The notes under the pieces were generated by a model. It was not told the origin of the DNA. It saw only the letters and a program-made list of their open reading frames with translations, and did not search any database. Below are positions 27,370 through 35,912 of a stretch of DNA of 64,000 bases, piece after piece. This stretch comes from Rothia mucilaginosa (GTDB taxonomy: Bacteria; Actinomycetota; Actinomycetes; Actinomycetales; Micrococcaceae): positions 1,984,001-2,048,000 of the forward strand of contig NZ_AP014938.1 in NCBI RefSeq assembly GCF_001548235.1. The letters are read 5' to 3'. A program made the position numbers and the translations under genes. Every line of letters begins with the position of its first letter. Position 1 is the stretch's first letter.

Positions 27370-27807
27370 ATGACTGCTGCACAGTCCTCGATTGAGGCTC
27401 TGCGCATTGCCGCCCGCGCTGCGGAGGAGAAGCAGGGAACTAACCTGTTCGCTGTGGATGCATCCGACGCGATGGGTCTGATTGATGGCTTCCTGGTGGT
27501 TTCTGCCCACAATGAGCGCCTCGTGAACGCTGTTGCGGATGAGGTTGAGGACGCTCTGCGTGAGCAGGCTGACCTGAAACCGGTTCGCCGTGAGGGTCGT
27601 TCCTCGGGTCGTTGGATTCTGCTGGACTTCGGTGATATTGTCGTGCATGTTCAGCATGAGGAGGACCGCGAGTTCTACGCTCTGGATCGTCTGTGGGCTG
27701 AGGCTCCGCGTATTGAGCTGGGTGTTGAGAACGAGGCTCCCTTCGACATCGAGGGTGAGACTGAGGAAGATGCTGCACGCATCATTCCCGCTCAGGATGA
27801 GGCGTAG
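27370..27807 (+). CDS. rsfS: Ribosomal silencing factor RsfS
   Basis: A protein of 145 residues of the Iojap/RsfS family: SSIEALRIAARAAEEKQG, DGFLVVSAHNERLVNAVADEVEDAL, then GRWILLDFGDIVVHVQHEEDREFYALDRLW. It binds uL14 on free 50S subunits and blocks joining to 30S when nutrients are low. ATG 27370 follows AAGGAAAAT; the upstream in-frame 27307 would only extend into the spacer. The C-terminal 35 residues are acidic and not part of the core. Confidence 0.95.
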   Translation: MTAAQSSIEALRIAARAAEEKQGTNLFAVDASDAMGLIDGFLVVSAHNERLVNAVADEVEDALREQADLKPVRREGRSSGRWILLDFGDIVVHVQHEEDREFYALDRLWAEAPRIELGVENEAPFDIEGETEEDAARIIPAQDEA

Positions 27808-27895
27808 GCTTCCGTTTGATTTTTAGCTGATGAGGGGTGGGCTCTGTTGGCGCCGTATGGTGCCGCGGGGTCCGCCCCTTTCTGCGTATTTCGAG

Positions 27896-27962
27896 GGTAT
27901 TTCTGCCCGCCCGGGTGCCCTTTCTGATGACCTGATTGCCCTTTCTGCCTGCCTGGTTGCCT
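27896..27962. repeat. Degenerate 20-bp tandem repeat
   Basis: TGCCCTTTCTG words recur about 20 bp apart (near 27917 and 27937) with related CCTGATTGCC and CCTGGTTGCC partners, between rsfS and the tRNA promoter. Confidence 0.5.
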
Positions 27963-27994
27963 CGGAACTTTTTTAGATTTTTGTGTGCGCTGGT

Positions 27995-28024
27995 TTGCAT
28001 CGTTGTCCGTGGTGTGTGTAATAT
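27995..28024 (+). promoter_or_regulatory. Promoter of tRNA-Ala
   Basis: TTGCAT (27995-28000), an 18-bp spacer, and TAATAT (28019-28024). It would start transcription about 30 nt before the tRNA. Confidence 0.7.
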
Positions 28025-28060
28025 ATTCATGTTGCCTCGTTGAGGTCACTAACAGAATAT

Positions 28061-28133
28061 GGGGATATGGCGCAGCTGGTAGCGCACCTGCATGGCATGC
28101 AGGGGGTCAGGGGTTCGAGTCCCCTTATCTCCA
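28061..28133 (+). tRNA. tRNA-Ala (anticodon GGC)
   Basis: The full cloverleaf can be folded: acceptor GGGGATA/TATCTCC with the G3:U70 pair that defines alanine identity, anticodon stem CCTGC/GCAGG around loop ATGGCAT (anticodon GGC), and the TTCGAGT T-loop. The discriminator base is A at 28133; CCA is not encoded. Confidence 0.97.
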
Positions 28134-28245
28134 CGTTTTCCTCGGTTGAGGAGCTTTTCGCCCGGTTCTTGTGAATCGGGCGATTTTGCTATCTGCCGAT
28201 AACTTTCGATAGTCGACAACGCAGTTCATAGTTGAGGAGAAGCGC

Positions 28246-29217
28246 ATGGGAGCGCACGCACATCACGGCCACCACGGGCATCACCATGGGCACGACCATT
28301 CGCATGCCCCGAGCCCGGAGGACGCCGCCTCGATGCGTCCGCGCCTGCTGATTGCGTTCAGCTTGGCGGTCGTTATTGTGTTGGCGCAGGCGATTGGTTC
28401 GTTGGTTACGGGAAGTCTTGCGCTGCTGACCGATACGGCGCACGCGCTGGCGGATGCCTCGGGCCTGCTGGTGGCGCTCGCTGCGGCTTCGCTCATGACG
28501 CGCCCCGCGACCTCCCGCCGCACGTGGGGTTTCCGCCGTATTGAGGTACTTGCCGCCCTCGGGCAGTCGGTGCTGCTGCTGGCGGTGGGTATCTACACGG
28601 CGGTGGAGGGCGTGCATCGCCTGTTCGCCCCGCCAGAGGTGCCCGGCATTGAACTGCTGATTTTTGGTGTGGTTGGCCTGGTGGCGAACGCTATTGGTAT
28701 TGCGGTGCTGGCTACGGCGAGGAATGCGAACTTCAATATGCGTGCCGCGTTCCTGGAGGTGCTCAATGACGCCCTGGGTTCGCTGGGCGTGATCGTGGCG
28801 GCTATCGTGATTTGGCTGACCGGCTTCTACCAGGCGGACGCCCTTGCCGGTCTGCTGATTGCGGCGCTGATTGTGCCGCGTGCGGCGCGTCTGATGAAGC
28901 AGACCACGGCGGTGCTCATGGAGTTCACCCCGGACGGCCTGGACCTGGACGCGATGCGTGAGCATATCTTGAGTGTTGACGGTGTGGTGGAGGTGCACGA
29001 TGTGCACGCTTCGACGGTGGCGACCGGCCTGCCGGTGGTGACCGCGCACGTGGTGGTTGCCGATTCGTGCTTCCGTGACGGTTCTGCGGTGGCGATTCTG
29101 GACCGTATCCGTTCGTGTGTGGCGAGCCATTTTGAGGTGTCGGTGGAGCACTCGACCTTCCAGCTGGAGACTGCCGAGCTGGGCGGTCGCGAGCCGGATT
29201 CGGTTCGCCACCCGTAA
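28246..29217 (+). CDS. Cation diffusion facilitator (CDF) metal exporter
   Basis: A protein of 323 residues with six predicted membrane helices and a cytoplasmic C-terminal domain. The first 25 residues are His-rich (HHGHHGHHHGHDHSH), as in CzcD/ZitB-type zinc exporters. The signature LLTDTAHALAD near 63 and LNDALGSLGVI near 171 give the metal site (D and H residues in helices 2 and 5). It probably exports Zn2+ and perhaps Cd2+ or Co2+ in exchange for protons. GAGGAG precedes ATG 28246. It stands alone after the tRNA gene. Confidence 0.93.
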   Translation: MGAHAHHGHHGHHHGHDHSHAPSPEDAASMRPRLLIAFSLAVVIVLAQAIGSLVTGSLALLTDTAHALADASGLLVALAAASLMTRPATSRRTWGFRRIEVLAALGQSVLLLAVGIYTAVEGVHRLFAPPEVPGIELLIFGVVGLVANAIGIAVLATARNANFNMRAAFLEVLNDALGSLGVIVAAIVIWLTGFYQADALAGLLIAALIVPRAARLMKQTTAVLMEFTPDGLDLDAMREHILSVDGVVEVHDVHASTVATGLPVVTAHVVVADSCFRDGSAVAILDRIRSCVASHFEVSVEHSTFQLETAELGGREPDSVRHP

Positions 29218-29368
29218 GCCACCTGAACCCCTAGACCACCTGAAAACCTTGCGTGTGCGATGTCTGCGTGCCGAAATAGCGGGGGAGTACCGACCGTTAT
29301 ATTTGGTGGCTTCAACACGCAAAAGATACACTCTTTAGGGAGCAAAAGGCGCTCCTCACCCACACACT

Positions 29369-29397
29369 TTGACAGGCTCGCTGGCAGACTCTTTAGT
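29369..29397 (+). promoter_or_regulatory. Promoter of the glutaminase gene
   Basis: A perfect -35 TTGACA (29369-29374), 17-bp spacer, and TTTAGT (29392-29397). It predicts a leader of about 115 nt. The rest of 29218-29518 shows nothing else. Confidence 0.7.
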
Positions 29398-29518
29398 TTG
29401 GTAGCCGCGGCAGCCTGCAACGATGAGCGCCTCAGCCTAGCCGAAACGGAACAGTGGGCGGGCGCATCCTGAAATTTTTGACGAGAACAACCACGATTAG
29501 CAGCAGATACGGAACACT

Positions 29519-30955
29519 ATGCATTCACCTATTGCCACTTACCTGACCGAGACCCTCGAGTCGGTCGCTTCTGATACCTCCGGTGAGTTGGCAAACTACA
29601 TTCCGGAACTTGCCGCCGTGGACCCGGACAAGCTTGCCGCGTCCATCGCTATGGTTGATGGTGAGCAGTACGCCGCCGGTGACTCCGATGTGGAATTCAC
29701 GATCCAGTCGATTTCTAAGCCGTTCGTGTACGCCCTGGCGCTCGCGGACCGCGGCTATGATGACGTGCTTGCGAAGGTGGGCGTGGAGCCTTCCGGTGAG
29801 CCGTTCAACGAGCTGTCCCTGGAGGACGGCTCCGGTAAGCCGCTGAACCCGATGATTAACGCCGGCGCGATTACCACCCATTCGCTGGTGGGCCCTCCCG
29901 GTGCGACGCAGGGCGAGCGCATGGAGCGCGTCATTTCTGGTCTGTCTGCGTTTGCGGGCCGCCGCCTGTCGGTGAATGAGCGCGTGTACGAGTCTGAGCT
30001 GGAGCACGCGCACCGCAACTACGCGATTGCGCACATGCTGCGCGGCCACGGCATCCTGACCGGTGACCCGACCGTGGCGGTGCAGGGTTATACCCGCCAG
30101 TGCTCGCTGATGGTGACGGTCAAGGATTTGGCGTTGATGGCGGCGACTTTGGCGAACTATGGTGTGCATCCGGTGACGGGTGAGCAGGTGGTTCCTAAGA
30201 CGGTGGTGCGTCAGGTGCTGAGCGTCATGTTCACGTGCGGTATGTATAACGCGGCGGGCGACTGGGCGACCCAGGTGGGTGTTCCGGCGAAGAGCGGCGT
30301 GGGCGGCGGCATTATTGGTGCGGTGCCCGGTCAGCTGGGTGTGGCGACGTTCTCGCCGCGCCTGGACGGTCACGGTAACAGTGTGCGCGGCGTGGAGCTG
30401 TTCGAGCAGTTCTCTGATGACATGGGCATGCACGTGATGAACGTTCCGACGGTGGCTCGGTCGGCGTTGCGCGCGAACTACCAGATCGGTTCGGGGGACG
30501 AGTCGATGCGCCTGATTCAGTTGCAGGGCCGCATCCGTTTTGCGGGTGTGGAGCGCGTGATTCGTGAGATTGTGGAATCCCCGATGGAGGGTTCGAAGAT
30601 TGCCCTGGACGTGACGCGCGTGTACGCGGTGGATGAGGTCGCTCAGAGCATGCTCCTGGAGCTGATGCGTCGCCTGCGGAATGACGGGTACAAGGTGTAT
30701 CTGATTGATAATGACGAGACGATCACGAACACGGATGCGCTGCGCAGCATGGGTGTGAAGGTTCTGACGAACCCGGCGGCGGTGACTTCTGCCGAGTCGG
30801 ATGCTGAGCGTGTGGCTGAGGCTGACGCTGAAGAGGCTGCGGAGGCGGCGGCACTGGAGGCGCTGAATGCGCTAGACCCCGCTGAGACGGTGCAGCCTGC
30901 TGTGGTGGACCAGCCCGCTGAGGCGCAGCAGCCGGTAGCTTCGGAATCCGAGTAG
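29519..30955 (+). CDS. glsA: Glutaminase with C-terminal STAS domain
   Basis: A protein of 478 residues. Residues 1-310 are a serine-dependent glutaminase: QSISKPF (catalytic SxxK at 64-67), NPMINAGAI, FAGRRLSVNE and SGVGGGIIGAVPGQLG. It hydrolyses glutamine to glutamate and ammonia. Residues about 330-430 form a STAS-type module (LQGRIRFAGVERVIREI, IALDVTRVYAVDEVAQSMLLELMRRL), followed by an acidic Ala/Glu tail. Single-domain bacterial glutaminases are about 310 residues, so the STAS part is an added regulatory or binding domain. Its neighbours give no further clue. Confidence 0.92.
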   Translation: MHSPIATYLTETLESVASDTSGELANYIPELAAVDPDKLAASIAMVDGEQYAAGDSDVEFTIQSISKPFVYALALADRGYDDVLAKVGVEPSGEPFNELSLEDGSGKPLNPMINAGAITTHSLVGPPGATQGERMERVISGLSAFAGRRLSVNERVYESELEHAHRNYAIAHMLRGHGILTGDPTVAVQGYTRQCSLMVTVKDLALMAATLANYGVHPVTGEQVVPKTVVRQVLSVMFTCGMYNAAGDWATQVGVPAKSGVGGGIIGAVPGQLGVATFSPRLDGHGNSVRGVELFEQFSDDMGMHVMNVPTVARSALRANYQIGSGDESMRLIQLQGRIRFAGVERVIREIVESPMEGSKIALDVTRVYAVDEVAQSMLLELMRRLRNDGYKVYLIDNDETITNTDALRSMGVKVLTNPAAVTSAESDAERVAEADAEEAAEAAALEALNALDPAETVQPAVVDQPAEAQQPVASESE

Positions 30956-31307
30956 GTTTCTCTCCGCCTACTTGGCCGTTTCTGCGTACTTGGTCGTACG
31001 GTTGCGTGAACTTATGTATTGGGGCCCCTTTCCCGGGTGCGTTGTGAATGCGTTCTGGGGGAGGGGCCTTGCTGTACTTAGAATTGCACCTTGCGCTGTG
31101 GTTGGAGCTGTAGCTGTAGCTGGATTGCCTGGGCTACTTGGAATACCCGGATTACCTGGCCTGCGGGTAGTTTAGTGCGCTGAGCATGGTCTTCGGCGAG
31201 CTTCATTGAGCGAGTGGAACGAATGCGTGTAAAGGTTCTTTATTCGCGGCGCTATTAATCATTGCGTAATATTTTGAATTTTTCGATATCTAACGGTGGT
31301 CTCATCA
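30956..31307. other. Gene-free region with terminator and low-complexity repeats
   Basis: After glsA come a terminator (31023-31070) and short repetitive DNA near 31090-31165 (GCTGTAGCTGTAGCTGG; GGATTGCCTGGGCTACTTGGAATACCC-like words). A frame across it would encode a Gly-Leu-Pro-rich peptide, but it has no start signal and reads as repeat noise. Confidence 0.5.
31023..31070 (+). terminator. Terminator of glsA
   Basis: GGCCCCTTTCCC (31023-31034) pairs with GGGGGAGGGGCC (31057-31068), followed by TT. Confidence 0.65.
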
Positions 31308-31319
31308 TACACTCATAAT

Positions 31320-32345
31320 ATGAACACTGTTCCACACTCAGAAACACCTATTGCTCCTCGTCAATCCGCTATCGTCAACCCCGCTACTGACCGAATGGTA
31401 TCGGGCGACTCTGCCCGCGCCTCCATAGGGCGACGGGAACTTTTGCGGCATGTTGGTACCTTTGGTCTGGGCGCGGTGAGCTTCGGCGTGCTGGGTCTTG
31501 GAATGACCGGCTGCACCCCGTCCGCGGCGGAAGGCACCCACGGAGCGTCGGCTGGCGGGTCAGCCTCAGGTAGTGCCTCAGGTAGTGCCTCTGCGACTGC
31601 TTCGGCAAGCTCTGCGGCTACCCCGTCCGCATCTGCGGCTGGCTCCGCAACGGGTGCTGCATCCCCGACCGCCGAGGTGTCTAAGACCGCTTCTGCGACT
31701 GCGACCTCGTCGAACCCGGTTCCTGCAGCGCGTGCCTGGACTGGCCCGCAGACCGGCCTGCCCGGTGAGGGCAAGTATATTGCGTGGACGGTTGATGACG
31801 GCGCCGACCCGGAGGTGGTGCGCGCCTACGCGGAGTTTGCTCACCGTACCGGCACGCGCCTCACTTTCTTTATTAATGGTCAGTACCCGGCGTTTAGGCA
31901 GTATCGTGACCTGTTGTTGCCGCTGGTGAAGAGCGGTCAGTTGCAGATTGCGAACCATACGTATAGTCATGCGGCGTTGACGAGCCTGACGGATGAGCAG
32001 ATTGTGCGTGAGCTGACCCGTAATGATGAGGAGATTATGCGGCTTTTTGGGGTGTCTTCGAAGCCGTATTTCCGCCCGCCGTACGGGTATTATGATGAGC
32101 GCGTGTTGGCGGCTGCGGCGTCGTGTGGTTTTACGCGCCCGGTGCTGTGGTACGGGTCGTTGGCGGATTCGTCTAATATTTCTTCGGCTGAGGTGTATGC
32201 CTATGCGGAGAAGTACGCTTTGGCTCAGCATATTGTGATTGGGCATTTGAATTATCGGGGTGTGGTGTCTGAGCTGGACCGTATTCGGGGTTTGTTGGAT
32301 CGGCGCGGTTTGACGACGGTGACGATTCGTGACTATTACGGGTAG
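31320..32345 (+). CDS. CE4 polysaccharide deacetylase, lipoprotein
   Basis: A protein of 341 residues. The N-terminus has a twin-arginine-like signal (IGRRELLRHVGTFGLGAV) and lipobox-like MTGC, then a Ser/Ala/Gly linker of about 70 residues. The NodB domain carries the CE4 motifs: TVDDG (catalytic and metal Asp), HTYSHAAL (metal His pair) and RPPYGYYDE. The likely role is N- or O-deacetylation of peptidoglycan or another wall glycan. Start ATG 31320 is six bases after TACACT (31308-31313), consistent with a leaderless mRNA; ATG 31395 is an alternative. A paralog lies at 34625 on the opposite strand. Confidence 0.87.
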   Translation: MNTVPHSETPIAPRQSAIVNPATDRMVSGDSARASIGRRELLRHVGTFGLGAVSFGVLGLGMTGCTPSAAEGTHGASAGGSASGSASGSASATASASSAATPSASAAGSATGAASPTAEVSKTASATATSSNPVPAARAWTGPQTGLPGEGKYIAWTVDDGADPEVVRAYAEFAHRTGTRLTFFINGQYPAFRQYRDLLLPLVKSGQLQIANHTYSHAALTSLTDEQIVRELTRNDEEIMRLFGVSSKPYFRPPYGYYDERVLAAAASCGFTRPVLWYGSLADSSNISSAEVYAYAEKYALAQHIVIGHLNYRGVVSELDRIRGLLDRRGLTTVTIRDYYG

Positions 32346-32390
32346 TGCGGGGGAGTCCTGGCGGGGGTTCCGGTGGGTATACTGGGAGGC

Positions 32391-32663
32391 ATGATGAAGC
32401 TTCCTCAGAACCCTATCCTTCGGCAGGTGCACCGTTTCCGTGAGTCGTTGCTGCTTCTGCTGTATTACTCGCTGTCTTTTTTGGGTGTGCGGTGGGTGCG
32501 CTCGGGGCATCCGCGTGTGGCGGCGGTGTGGTCTGTGGGTTTGTGGCTGAATTTGGTGGTGCGCGGTATGGGCCAGCTGGTGCGTATGCTGGTGCCGGTC
32601 CTGCAGGATGCGGAGGCGCGCCGTGCTCGCGCTGAGCGTGCCCGCGCCTACCAGCCGCGCTAG
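32391..32663 (+). CDS. Small basic membrane-associated protein, unknown function
   Basis: A protein of 90 residues with hydrophobic segments at about 19-33 and 44-66 (VWSVGLWLNLVVRGMGQLV) and a basic, Ala/Arg-rich tail. There are two adjacent ATG codons (32391 and 32394) and a GTG at 32373; the first ATG lies 7 nt after TATACT (32378-32383), so the mRNA may be leaderless. No family recognised. It is convergent with the next gene and shares its terminator. Confidence 0.6.
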   Translation: MMKLPQNPILRQVHRFRESLLLLLYYSLSFLGVRWVRSGHPRVAAVWSVGLWLNLVVRGMGQLVRMLVPVLQDAEARRARAERARAYQPR

Positions 32664-32713
32664 CCCTGCTGCCCGCAGGTTCTTACCCCGCGCGGATTCT
32701 AAGCTGATATGAC

Positions 32714-32750
32714 GAAGCCCCCTCGTACTGGAAATAGTACGAGGGGGCTT
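32714..32750. terminator. Bidirectional terminator (AAGCCCCCTCGTAC family)
   Basis: A perfect 14-bp stem AAGCCCCCTCGTAC/GTACGAGGGGGCTT with an 9-nt loop between convergent genes. Related hairpins occur at 33474 and 34529. Confidence 0.85.
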
Positions 32751-32773
32751 TCGCTATAAGAACGGGCAGAAGC

Positions 32774-33331
32774 CTAGTGCTTCTTCTTTGGCTCGCACGC
32801 CACGCCGTCACCATCGGAATCAAGACCAGGACGGTAACCGGGCTCGCCACGATGCAACGGTGCCGCACCAGCTGCACGTACCGCATCACAATTCTTGTAA
32901 TAAACACTCGACTGCGCCGGAGCCTGCTGAACAGGCTGAGCCGGTGCCTGCTGAGCAGGAGCCTCAGCCGCCGGAGCCTGCGCGGGCACCTGCTGGGCGG
33001 GCGCCTCCGTAGCTACCGGCGCCTGCTGAACAGGTTCAGCCTGCTGCGCGGGAGCCTCAGAAACCGGAGCCGCCGGAGCCTGCGCGGAAGGTACCTCAGC
33101 AGCCGGAGCCTGCGCGGGAGCCTCAGTCGTCGGAACCGGAGACTCCGAAGGAGTTGCGGACGCACTCGGCGTCGGAGAAGAACTAGGGGTAGCCGAAACG
33201 GAAGCGGACGCAGAAGCAGACGTCGACGAAGCAGAGGGCGTGACCTTCGGAGCACGGACAGACGAAGAGCAGCCGGTCAGCAGCAGAGCACCCGCAAGAA
33301 CACCAGCGGTCGCGGCGTGAATTTTCAACAC
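32774..33331 (-). CDS. Excalibur-domain lipoprotein
   Basis: A protein of 185 residues: a lipoprotein signal (AGALLLTGC), a long Ser/Ala then Pro/Ala/Gln/Glu linker with repeated EAPAQQ and QAPA units (about 30-140), and a C-terminal Excalibur domain (YYKNCDAVRAAGAAPL ... GLDSDGDGVACEP). Excalibur domains bind calcium through the DxDxDG loop and occur in surface proteins and nucleases; here there is no catalytic partner domain. It should sit on the outer face of the membrane with the linker spanning the wall. Confidence 0.9.
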   Translation of the reverse strand: MLKIHAATAGVLAGALLLTGCSSSVRAPKVTPSASSTSASASASVSATPSSSPTPSASATPSESPVPTTEAPAQAPAAEVPSAQAPAAPVSEAPAQQAEPVQQAPVATEAPAQQVPAQAPAAEAPAQQAPAQPVQQAPAQSSVYYKNCDAVRAAGAAPLHRGEPGYRPGLDSDGDGVACEPKKKH

Positions 33332-33639
33332 AATATTCCTTTATAAAGTGAGTGGACAAGGGTGTTCACCGTAGAACACACACTCAAGTGTAAAGGAAAA
33401 CTATCCCACCCGCAGGCACTATTGAGCCTTTCAAACATTCTGACAAGGGAAGAAACACCAACCCGGCACGGCAAAGCCCCCTTGTACCGGTTCATACAAG
33501 AACCGGCACGGGGGGCTTCGCTATATATTCGCTATATCTGGGAGGGGGCACCAGCCGGAGGCGCTAGGGGAGTAGCGCCCCCACTGGGATAGCTCTAGCG
33601 GGCAGCACTAGCCAGAACCGTTGCCCAGAGCCGCCGCCG
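33332..33639. other. Gap with promoter of the Excalibur gene and a terminator
   Basis: The right part (33474-33518) is a terminator hairpin for the DsbA-like gene; the left part should hold the promoter for the minus-strand Excalibur gene. Nothing else is recognised. Confidence 0.5.
33474..33518 (-). terminator. Terminator of the DsbA-like gene
   Basis: AAGCCCCC/GGGGGCTT outer stem with an inner CCGGTTC/GAACCGG pairing. It is of the same family as the hairpins at 32714 and 34529. Confidence 0.75.
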
Positions 33640-34395
33640 CTAGGAGCAGTTGCCGTTCACATCGCAGGACGCGCCAGCAGTAGCCGAGCCTGCCTCCGCG
33701 GTACCGTCACCCGCCGTGTTACTCGAGGCGCCCGCTAGGGGGTTCAACAACTCAACCTGATGGGTCTGCTCCCACACATGACGCAGCGCCTGCACCAGCG
33801 CCTCCGCAGGCTGCGCACCATTCACCGCCCACTTCGACTCAAACAAGAAAAACGGCACACCGTTAATACCCAGCTGGTGCGCCAACTGCTCATCAGCACG
33901 CACCTGCTCCGCGTAACGGTCGCTCTTCAACACCGCCTCAACCTCGGCGGTATCCAAACCAATCTCAGAGGCGATATCCAGAATCGACTCGTGATCCTGC
34001 ACCGACCGGCCCTGCGTAAAGTACGCCAGCTTAAACGCCTCCTGCGCCGCCGACGCCAAACCCTGCTCCGCCGCATACTGAATCACGCGGTGCGCATCAA
34101 ACGTGTTACCGTAGCGTGCCTGCCGCCAATTGAAATCCAAACCTACCTCGCGGGCACGCTCCGCCAACGACTCCTGGCTCGCAATCGCCTGCTCCAAGGG
34201 CATGGAGTACTTCTTAGCAATCATCTCAGGTAGCGAACCGGCAGGATGCTCCGTAGCCGACGGGTCCAGCTCAAAACTATGCCACACCACCTCAACCTCG
34301 TCACGGTGCTCAAACTCGGCGAGCGCCTGCTCCAGGTTACGCTTGCCCACGTAGCAGAAGGGGCACACAATATCGGACCAAATATCAATACGCAT
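33640..34395 (-). CDS. DsbA-family oxidoreductase (FrnE-like)
   Basis: A protein of 251 residues with a thioredoxin-fold active site CPFC at 11-14 (MRIDIWSDIVCPFCYVGKR), the QARYGNTFDAHRVI helix and GVPFFLFESKWAVNGAQ cis-Pro region. This is the cytoplasmic FrnE/2-hydroxychromene-isomerase-like branch of DsbA; there is no signal peptide. It probably acts in thiol-disulfide exchange under oxidative stress. ATG 34395 follows GAGGAAT. The C-terminal extension of about 35 residues is Ala/Ser/Gly-rich and ends in CDVNGNCS, an extra cysteine pair that is not part of the core fold. Confidence 0.88.
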   Translation of the reverse strand: MRIDIWSDIVCPFCYVGKRNLEQALAEFEHRDEVEVVWHSFELDPSATEHPAGSLPEMIAKKYSMPLEQAIASQESLAERAREVGLDFNWRQARYGNTFDAHRVIQYAAEQGLASAAQEAFKLAYFTQGRSVQDHESILDIASEIGLDTAEVEAVLKSDRYAEQVRADEQLAHQLGINGVPFFLFESKWAVNGAQPAEALVQALRHVWEQTHQVELLNPLAGASSNTAGDGTAEAGSATAGASCDVNGNCS

Positions 34396-34528
34396 GTTAT
34401 CTATTCCTCTCATACTCGGATGCGGCACACTGCCGCCTGTATGCTCACCTAACGCCCTGGCTGCCGTGTTTATTCCCGGCTATTCCCCAGCGGGTGTTCC
34501 CCAGGGTTTATTCCCGCCGGGTACGGCA

Positions 34529-34602
34529 AAGCCCCCTCGCGCCGGTTCGTACAGAATCTTCTGCACAGGAATATCCGTACAGGAACCGGGTCAAGGGGGC
34601 TT
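34529..34602 (-). terminator. Terminator of the second deacetylase gene
   Basis: AAGCCCCCT/AGGGGGCTT outer stem with inner CCGGTTC/GAACCGG and GTAC elements, about 20 nt beyond the minus-strand stop. Third member of the local hairpin family. Confidence 0.7.
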
Positions 34603-34624
34603 AGCACACGCGAAATACGCGACC

Positions 34625-35734
34625 CTATCGGCGGGCAGCCGCCGGTGCGGTAGTGGCAGTAGCCGCAGGTGCGGCGGTCGCACGAGCCGGCGGAGCCGTA
34701 GTGGTTGCCGCCGCAGGTGCAGTCGTAGCCTGCTGGGTAGCCGCTACCTCATCCTCATAGCGGGTAGTCGGCGCCTGAGTCGGAGCCTCAGTAGTCGGCT
34801 CCGGGGTAGGGGCCGGCGCCTCCGTAGTCGCCTCGGGGGAGGGGGTGTTCTCCTCCGGGGTGGGGGTCGGCGAAGGAGCCGCCGCCTTAATCTCTTCCTC
34901 GGATGCGTCACCGTAGTAGTCACGAACCGTCACCGCAGTCAGGCCGCGGTCATCGAGCAGGCCCTTCACCTTATCGAGGATCGGGATGATCGTCTCGTAG
35001 TTCAAGTGACCCAGCACAATCTGCTGCGGCAGCATGTAGCGGATGCAGCGCATGTAAATCACACGGGAGCTGGTCTTCGCCTCGTCGCCGGTAGTGCCGT
35101 TCCACATGACCGGGCGGGTAAAACCAATCTCACCGGCAGCCTTCAGCACCGCATCGTTGTAGCGGCCGTACGGCGGGCGGAAGTACGGCTTCGACGAGAC
35201 ACCGAACATGCTCATAATCTCGTCTTCGTTACGCTGCAGCTCTTCCTTCACACCCTCAGCATCCAGGGTGGTCAGGTCAGCGTGGTTGTACGTGTGGTTC
35301 GCAACCTGAATCTGGCCACTCTGAACCAGCGGACGCAGTAACGACACATGCTCCTTAAAACCGGTGTAAGAAGCGTTAATGAAGAACGTCAGGCGAGTAT
35401 TCGTACGCTTCGAGAACTCAGCGTAGCCGCGAATCGCCTCCGGGCTTGCGCCGTCATCAACAGTCCACGCAACATACTTGCCGTCACCAATGAGGGAGTT
35501 GCCGATGCCGGGCCATTCGCGCGGCTTATCAACCGGGTTGCCAGCAGCGGCAACCGTCGGCGAATTCGTGGGTGCGGGGCGAGTAGCAGCAGAGGTCTCG
35601 CCGCCAGCCTGATACGGAGTGAAATTACCGCTGGTGCCGTCGTAGTCATTCGACTTCTTCGAGCAGGCAGCAATCAGCGGAAGCATAGCAGTGCCGAGCA
35701 CAAAAAGTCGGCGGTTAGGCTGTGAGTGGGTCAT
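34625..35734 (-). CDS. CE4 polysaccharide deacetylase, lipoprotein with Pro/Thr tail
   Basis: A protein of 369 residues. It has a twin-arginine-like lipoprotein signal (NRRLFVLGTAMLPLIAAC), a short linker and a NodB domain with TVDDG, HTYNHADL and RPPYGRYND. It differs from the paralog at 31320 by a C-terminal tail of about 100 residues rich in Pro, Thr, Ala and Glu (TEAPAPTPEPTTEAP), likely a wall-spanning or glycosylated stalk. Motif conservation suggests an active deacetylase on a wall glycan. ATG 35734 has CTGGAG 4 nt upstream. Confidence 0.9.
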   Translation of the reverse strand: MTHSQPNRRLFVLGTAMLPLIAACSKKSNDYDGTSGNFTPYQAGGETSAATRPAPTNSPTVAAAGNPVDKPREWPGIGNSLIGDGKYVAWTVDDGASPEAIRGYAEFSKRTNTRLTFFINASYTGFKEHVSLLRPLVQSGQIQVANHTYNHADLTTLDAEGVKEELQRNEDEIMSMFGVSSKPYFRPPYGRYNDAVLKAAGEIGFTRPVMWNGTTGDEAKTSSRVIYMRCIRYMLPQQIVLGHLNYETIIPILDKVKGLLDDRGLTAVTVRDYYGDASEEEIKAAAPSPTPTPEENTPSPEATTEAPAPTPEPTTEAPTQAPTTRYEDEVAATQQATTAPAAATTTAPPARATAAPAATATTAPAAARR

Positions 35735-35899
35735 ACTCTCCAGGATAACGCCCCCACCTGCAAGGAACGAATCTGAACAGCGAATACACCCTAAATAATG
35801 TGCACATCACACCCTGCGCTCAGCACCACAGTATTAATAGGTATAAAAACTAGGTATAAGAACACAAAATCCTAAAGCCGCAAGCCGGTAACGCTCCGC

Positions 35900-35912
35900 T
35901 ACACTAGTGGGA
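35900..35912 (+). promoter_or_regulatory. -10 hexamer TACACT giving a leaderless start for the App1-type gene
   Basis: TACACT (35900-35905) is followed by six bases and ATG 35912. The same arrangement occurs before 31320 and 47842. Confidence 0.55.

Noticed and set aside
30972..31175. Frame encoding a collagen-like Gly-Leu-Pro peptide
   Set aside because: It arises from short DNA repeats after the glsA stop and runs through the terminator; no start signal.
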